Origin: Limnohabitans sp.
Lineage (GTDB): Bacteria; Pseudomonadota; Gammaproteobacteria; Burkholderiales; Burkholderiaceae_C
DNA: 6,636 nucleotides
Assembly (NCBI GenBank): GCA_030729445.1
Contig: JANQXJ010000071.1
Span: 1-6,636, forward strand
Reading direction: 5' to 3'
Shown here: in pieces, positions 5,361-6,636 of the stretch
How the letters are laid out: every line of letters begins with the position of its first letter
Numbering within the stretch: position 1 is the stretch's first letter
Notes under the pieces: model-generated
Told to the model about the DNA's origin: nothing
Databases searched by the model: none
What the model saw: the letters and a program-made list of their open reading frames with translations, nothing else
Program-made: the position numbers and the translations under genes

Positions 5361-6636
5361 TCAGAACGGCACTTGGAGTGTGTTCAGGTCTTTGCGTGTT
5401 TCGACCAGAACCAGCGGTCCTTCGTTCACGACCACTGCAGGTGGGCGCTCGCGTGGTACGCGCACAACTGGGGGCTCGGCCGCGATGGCAGCTTGTACCG
5501 CAGCGACTTTGGCGCTGTCCGAGTTCACCCACACCAAACCGGAGTTGTGCGCGACTTGCTGCAGGCTGTCGATGGGCAGCGTGTAGCTGGCCACCACAGG
5601 CAAGGCTGTGCTGGCTGCCGGAGCGCTTGTAGGGGTGGTCTGTGCCGTGCTGACTGCGGCCACAGTGGTTGGAGCAGGCGCTGGTGCAGTGGCCACAGGG
5701 GCACCAGGCGCCTGTTGGCTCACGGGTGCTGTCACTGTCTCGGCTGCAGGAGCCGCTTGCGGTGCATTTACCGGTGCCGTTTCCTGGTTGGCTTGGGGGG
5801 TGGCCTCAGACTGAGTTGGCACTTCGGTGGCGGCTGCTTGCTGTGCACGCTCGAAATAAGAGCGTGGGGCAGGACGGTCTTCCGCTTGGGCTTCAGCGCT
5901 CTGGCGGGCTGGCTCGGCGGTGTCATTACCAGCGGCTTGATCCGCTGCTGCGTCTGGGCGTGTTTCGCCAGCGCGTTCGCGGCGGTCACGGCCGTAGCGG
6001 TCACGCGAGCGGCGTTCGCGGCGTTCACCGTTCTCGGCTGCGCCATTGGCCTCTGTTGTGGCGTTGGCGTCTGCCGTTTGCTCACTACCCAAAGCCGCTT
6101 CAGACGCGATGGCTTCGTTGACTTCGCCCGGGCGGCGCTCAGAGCGCTCACCTCGTTCACGGCGACCTTCGCCACCACGCTCACCACGTTCGCGGCGGCC
6201 TTCACGGGCCTCGCGAGGGGCACGCTCTGGGCGCACTTCTTTGCCTTCGGCATTCAATTCCGTCGGGGCATCGGTGCGGCCTTCGCTCAGGCTGTCGGTG
6301 CGCTGGCCTTCGGCCAGGTTTTCACCACGCACGGATGAACGGCCATCACGGCGGCCTTCACGGGCAGGGCGATCACCGTTTGCACGCTCGCTGCGCTCAC
6401 CGCGTTCACCACGCTCCGTGCGCTCGCCGCGTTCGGCACGCTCACCACGTTCAGCGCGTGGGGGACGGGCTTCGCCTTCACGGCCCTCTATACGGCCTTC
6501 ACCGCGGCGTCCACCTTCGCGTGGTGCGCGGACTTCGCCAGCCGTGCCTTCGCTGCGCTCGCCTCGGCGGCCATCGCGGCCTCCACGGCGGCCATCACGG
6601 CCTGATTCACGGCCACCGTCGCGACCACCTTCACGG
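5361..6636 (-). CDS. rne: Ribonuclease E, C-terminal part (partial, runs off right edge)
   Basis: RNase E is the endonuclease that starts mRNA decay and processes rRNA and tRNA. Its C-terminal half binds RNA and partner proteins. The minus-strand frame is open from the window edge (first full codon at 6635) to a stop at 5363-5361, giving 424 residues. Residues 1-99 are extremely rich in Arg, Glu, Gly and Asp, with about 31 Arg. Residues 135-168 and 203-221 are further Arg-rich blocks. Residues about 223-349 are an Ala/Pro/Thr/Gln/Val linker. The last 75 residues are non-repetitive, include LVWVNSDSAKVAAVQ and end GPLVLVETRKDLNTLQVPF, which I recognise as the conserved tail of Comamonadaceae/Burkholderiales RNase E. 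The catalytic S1/RNase H-like N-terminal half is off the window, so identity rests on this tail and the Arg-rich architecture. A start inside the window (such as GTG 6332) is not credible because the same frame continues upstream with the same composition. Confidence 0.9.
   Translation of the reverse strand, partial: REGGRDGGRESGRDGRRGGRDGRRGERSEGTAGEVRAPREGGRRGEGRIEGREGEARPPRAERGERAERGERTERGERGERSERANGDRPAREGRRDGRSSVRGENLAEGQRTDSLSEGRTDAPTELNAEGKEVRPERAPREAREGRRERGERGGEGRRERGERSERRPGEVNEAIASEAALGSEQTADANATTEANGAAENGERRERRSRDRYGRDRRERAGETRPDAAADQAAGNDTAEPARQSAEAQAEDRPAPRSYFERAQQAAATEVPTQSEATPQANQETAPVNAPQAAPAAETVTAPVSQQAPGAPVATAPAPAPTTVAAVSTAQTTPTSAPAASTALPVVASYTLPIDSLQQVAHNSGLVWVNSDSAKVAAVQAAIAAEPPVVRVPRERPPAVVVNEGPLVLVETRKDLNTLQVPF
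6144..6203 (-). repeat. Duplicated EGRRERGER 9-residue motif in RNase E
   Basis: The peptide EGRRERGER occurs twice (visible residues 145-153 and 156-164), separated by GG, giving an 11-residue (33-bp) period. The DNA copies are similar but not identical. It lies in the second Arg-rich block of the RNase E tail and is probably another RNA-binding patch. Confidence 0.75.
6381..6452 (-). repeat. Period-3 ER[GATS] repeat in RNase E (eight tandem triplets)
   Basis: Eight consecutive three-residue units, Glu-Arg followed by Gly, Ala, Thr or Ser, cover 24 codons without interruption. At DNA level this is a degenerate 9-bp tandem repeat (GAR CGY NNN), with both GAA/GAG and CGT/CGC used. It forms part of the Arg-rich RNA-binding region. 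Variable synonymous codons suggest the repeat is selected at protein level rather than being a very recent expansion. Confidence 0.85.

Noticed and set aside
5283..6338. 351-codon plus-strand open frame opposite rne
   Set aside because: It is a Cys/Ala/Phe/Arg-rich translation without an SD, its start lies in the spacer before the terminator and it reads through the terminator. It is a by-product of the GC-biased RNase E codons on the other strand.
6287..6481. Small Val/Ala-rich minus-strand ORF in another frame of rne
   Set aside because: It is an off-frame reading of the Arg-rich repeat; the composition is a direct consequence of shifting the repeated codons.
6381..6636. CRISPR-like or intergenic short repeats at the right end (recurring GTTCACCACG / CGGCCTTCACGG)
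   Set aside because: The repetition has codon periodicity within an open minus-strand frame, has variable units and no spacers. It encodes the Arg-rich tail of RNase E.

Overview
This is a GC-rich, densely coding chromosomal segment. It most resembles a betaproteobacterium of the Comamonadaceae (Limnohabitans/Rhodoferax/Acidovorax-like). The evidence is the gene order ppc <-> hemC-hemD-hemX-hemY, the heavy use of GC-ending codons together with TTG leucine codons, and an RNase E tail that ends in the GPLVLVETRKDL-type motif I associate with that family. The genus is a guess, because no rRNA or other taxonomic marker is present.

Layout: (1) Bases 1-931, minus strand: the N-terminal third (310 residues) of phosphoenolpyruvate carboxylase (ppc), running off the left edge. 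(2) Bases 932-1093: a divergent intergenic region, AT-richer in its hemC-proximal half, with four short perfect palindromes and back-to-back -35-like hexamers. It presumably holds the promoters of ppc and the hem operon. (3) Bases 1094-5215, plus strand: a tight four-gene operon of hemC (hydroxymethylbilane synthase), hemD (uroporphyrinogen-III synthase), hemX (membrane-anchored coiled-coil protein usually mis-named uroporphyrinogen-III C-methyltransferase) and hemY (two-TM, TPR-containing inner-membrane protein). Gaps are 14 bp, a 4-bp ATGA overlap, and 5 bp. (4) Bases 5216-5360: a convergent intergenic region with one strong, symmetric, bidirectional intrinsic terminator. (5) Bases 5361-6636, minus strand: the C-terminal 424 residues of RNase E (rne), consisting of Arg/Glu/Gly-rich repeats, an Ala/Pro/Thr/Gln linker and a conserved C-terminal tail. 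It runs off the right edge.

HemC and HemD catalyse consecutive steps, porphobilinogen to hydroxymethylbilane to uroporphyrinogen III, the branch point to heme, siroheme and cobalamin. HemX and HemY are inner-membrane proteins that routinely accompany them but have no established enzymatic role. PPC (anaplerotic CO2 fixation to oxaloacetate) and RNase E (RNA decay and processing) are independent neighbours.

I see no mobile element, CRISPR, tRNA/rRNA, phage or defence gene. This is an ordinary core-genome region, and I did not find a convincing new biological system. The observations most worth a second look are the palindrome array upstream of hemC, the period-3 Arg-rich repeat in RNase E, and the annotation traps around hemX and hemY.
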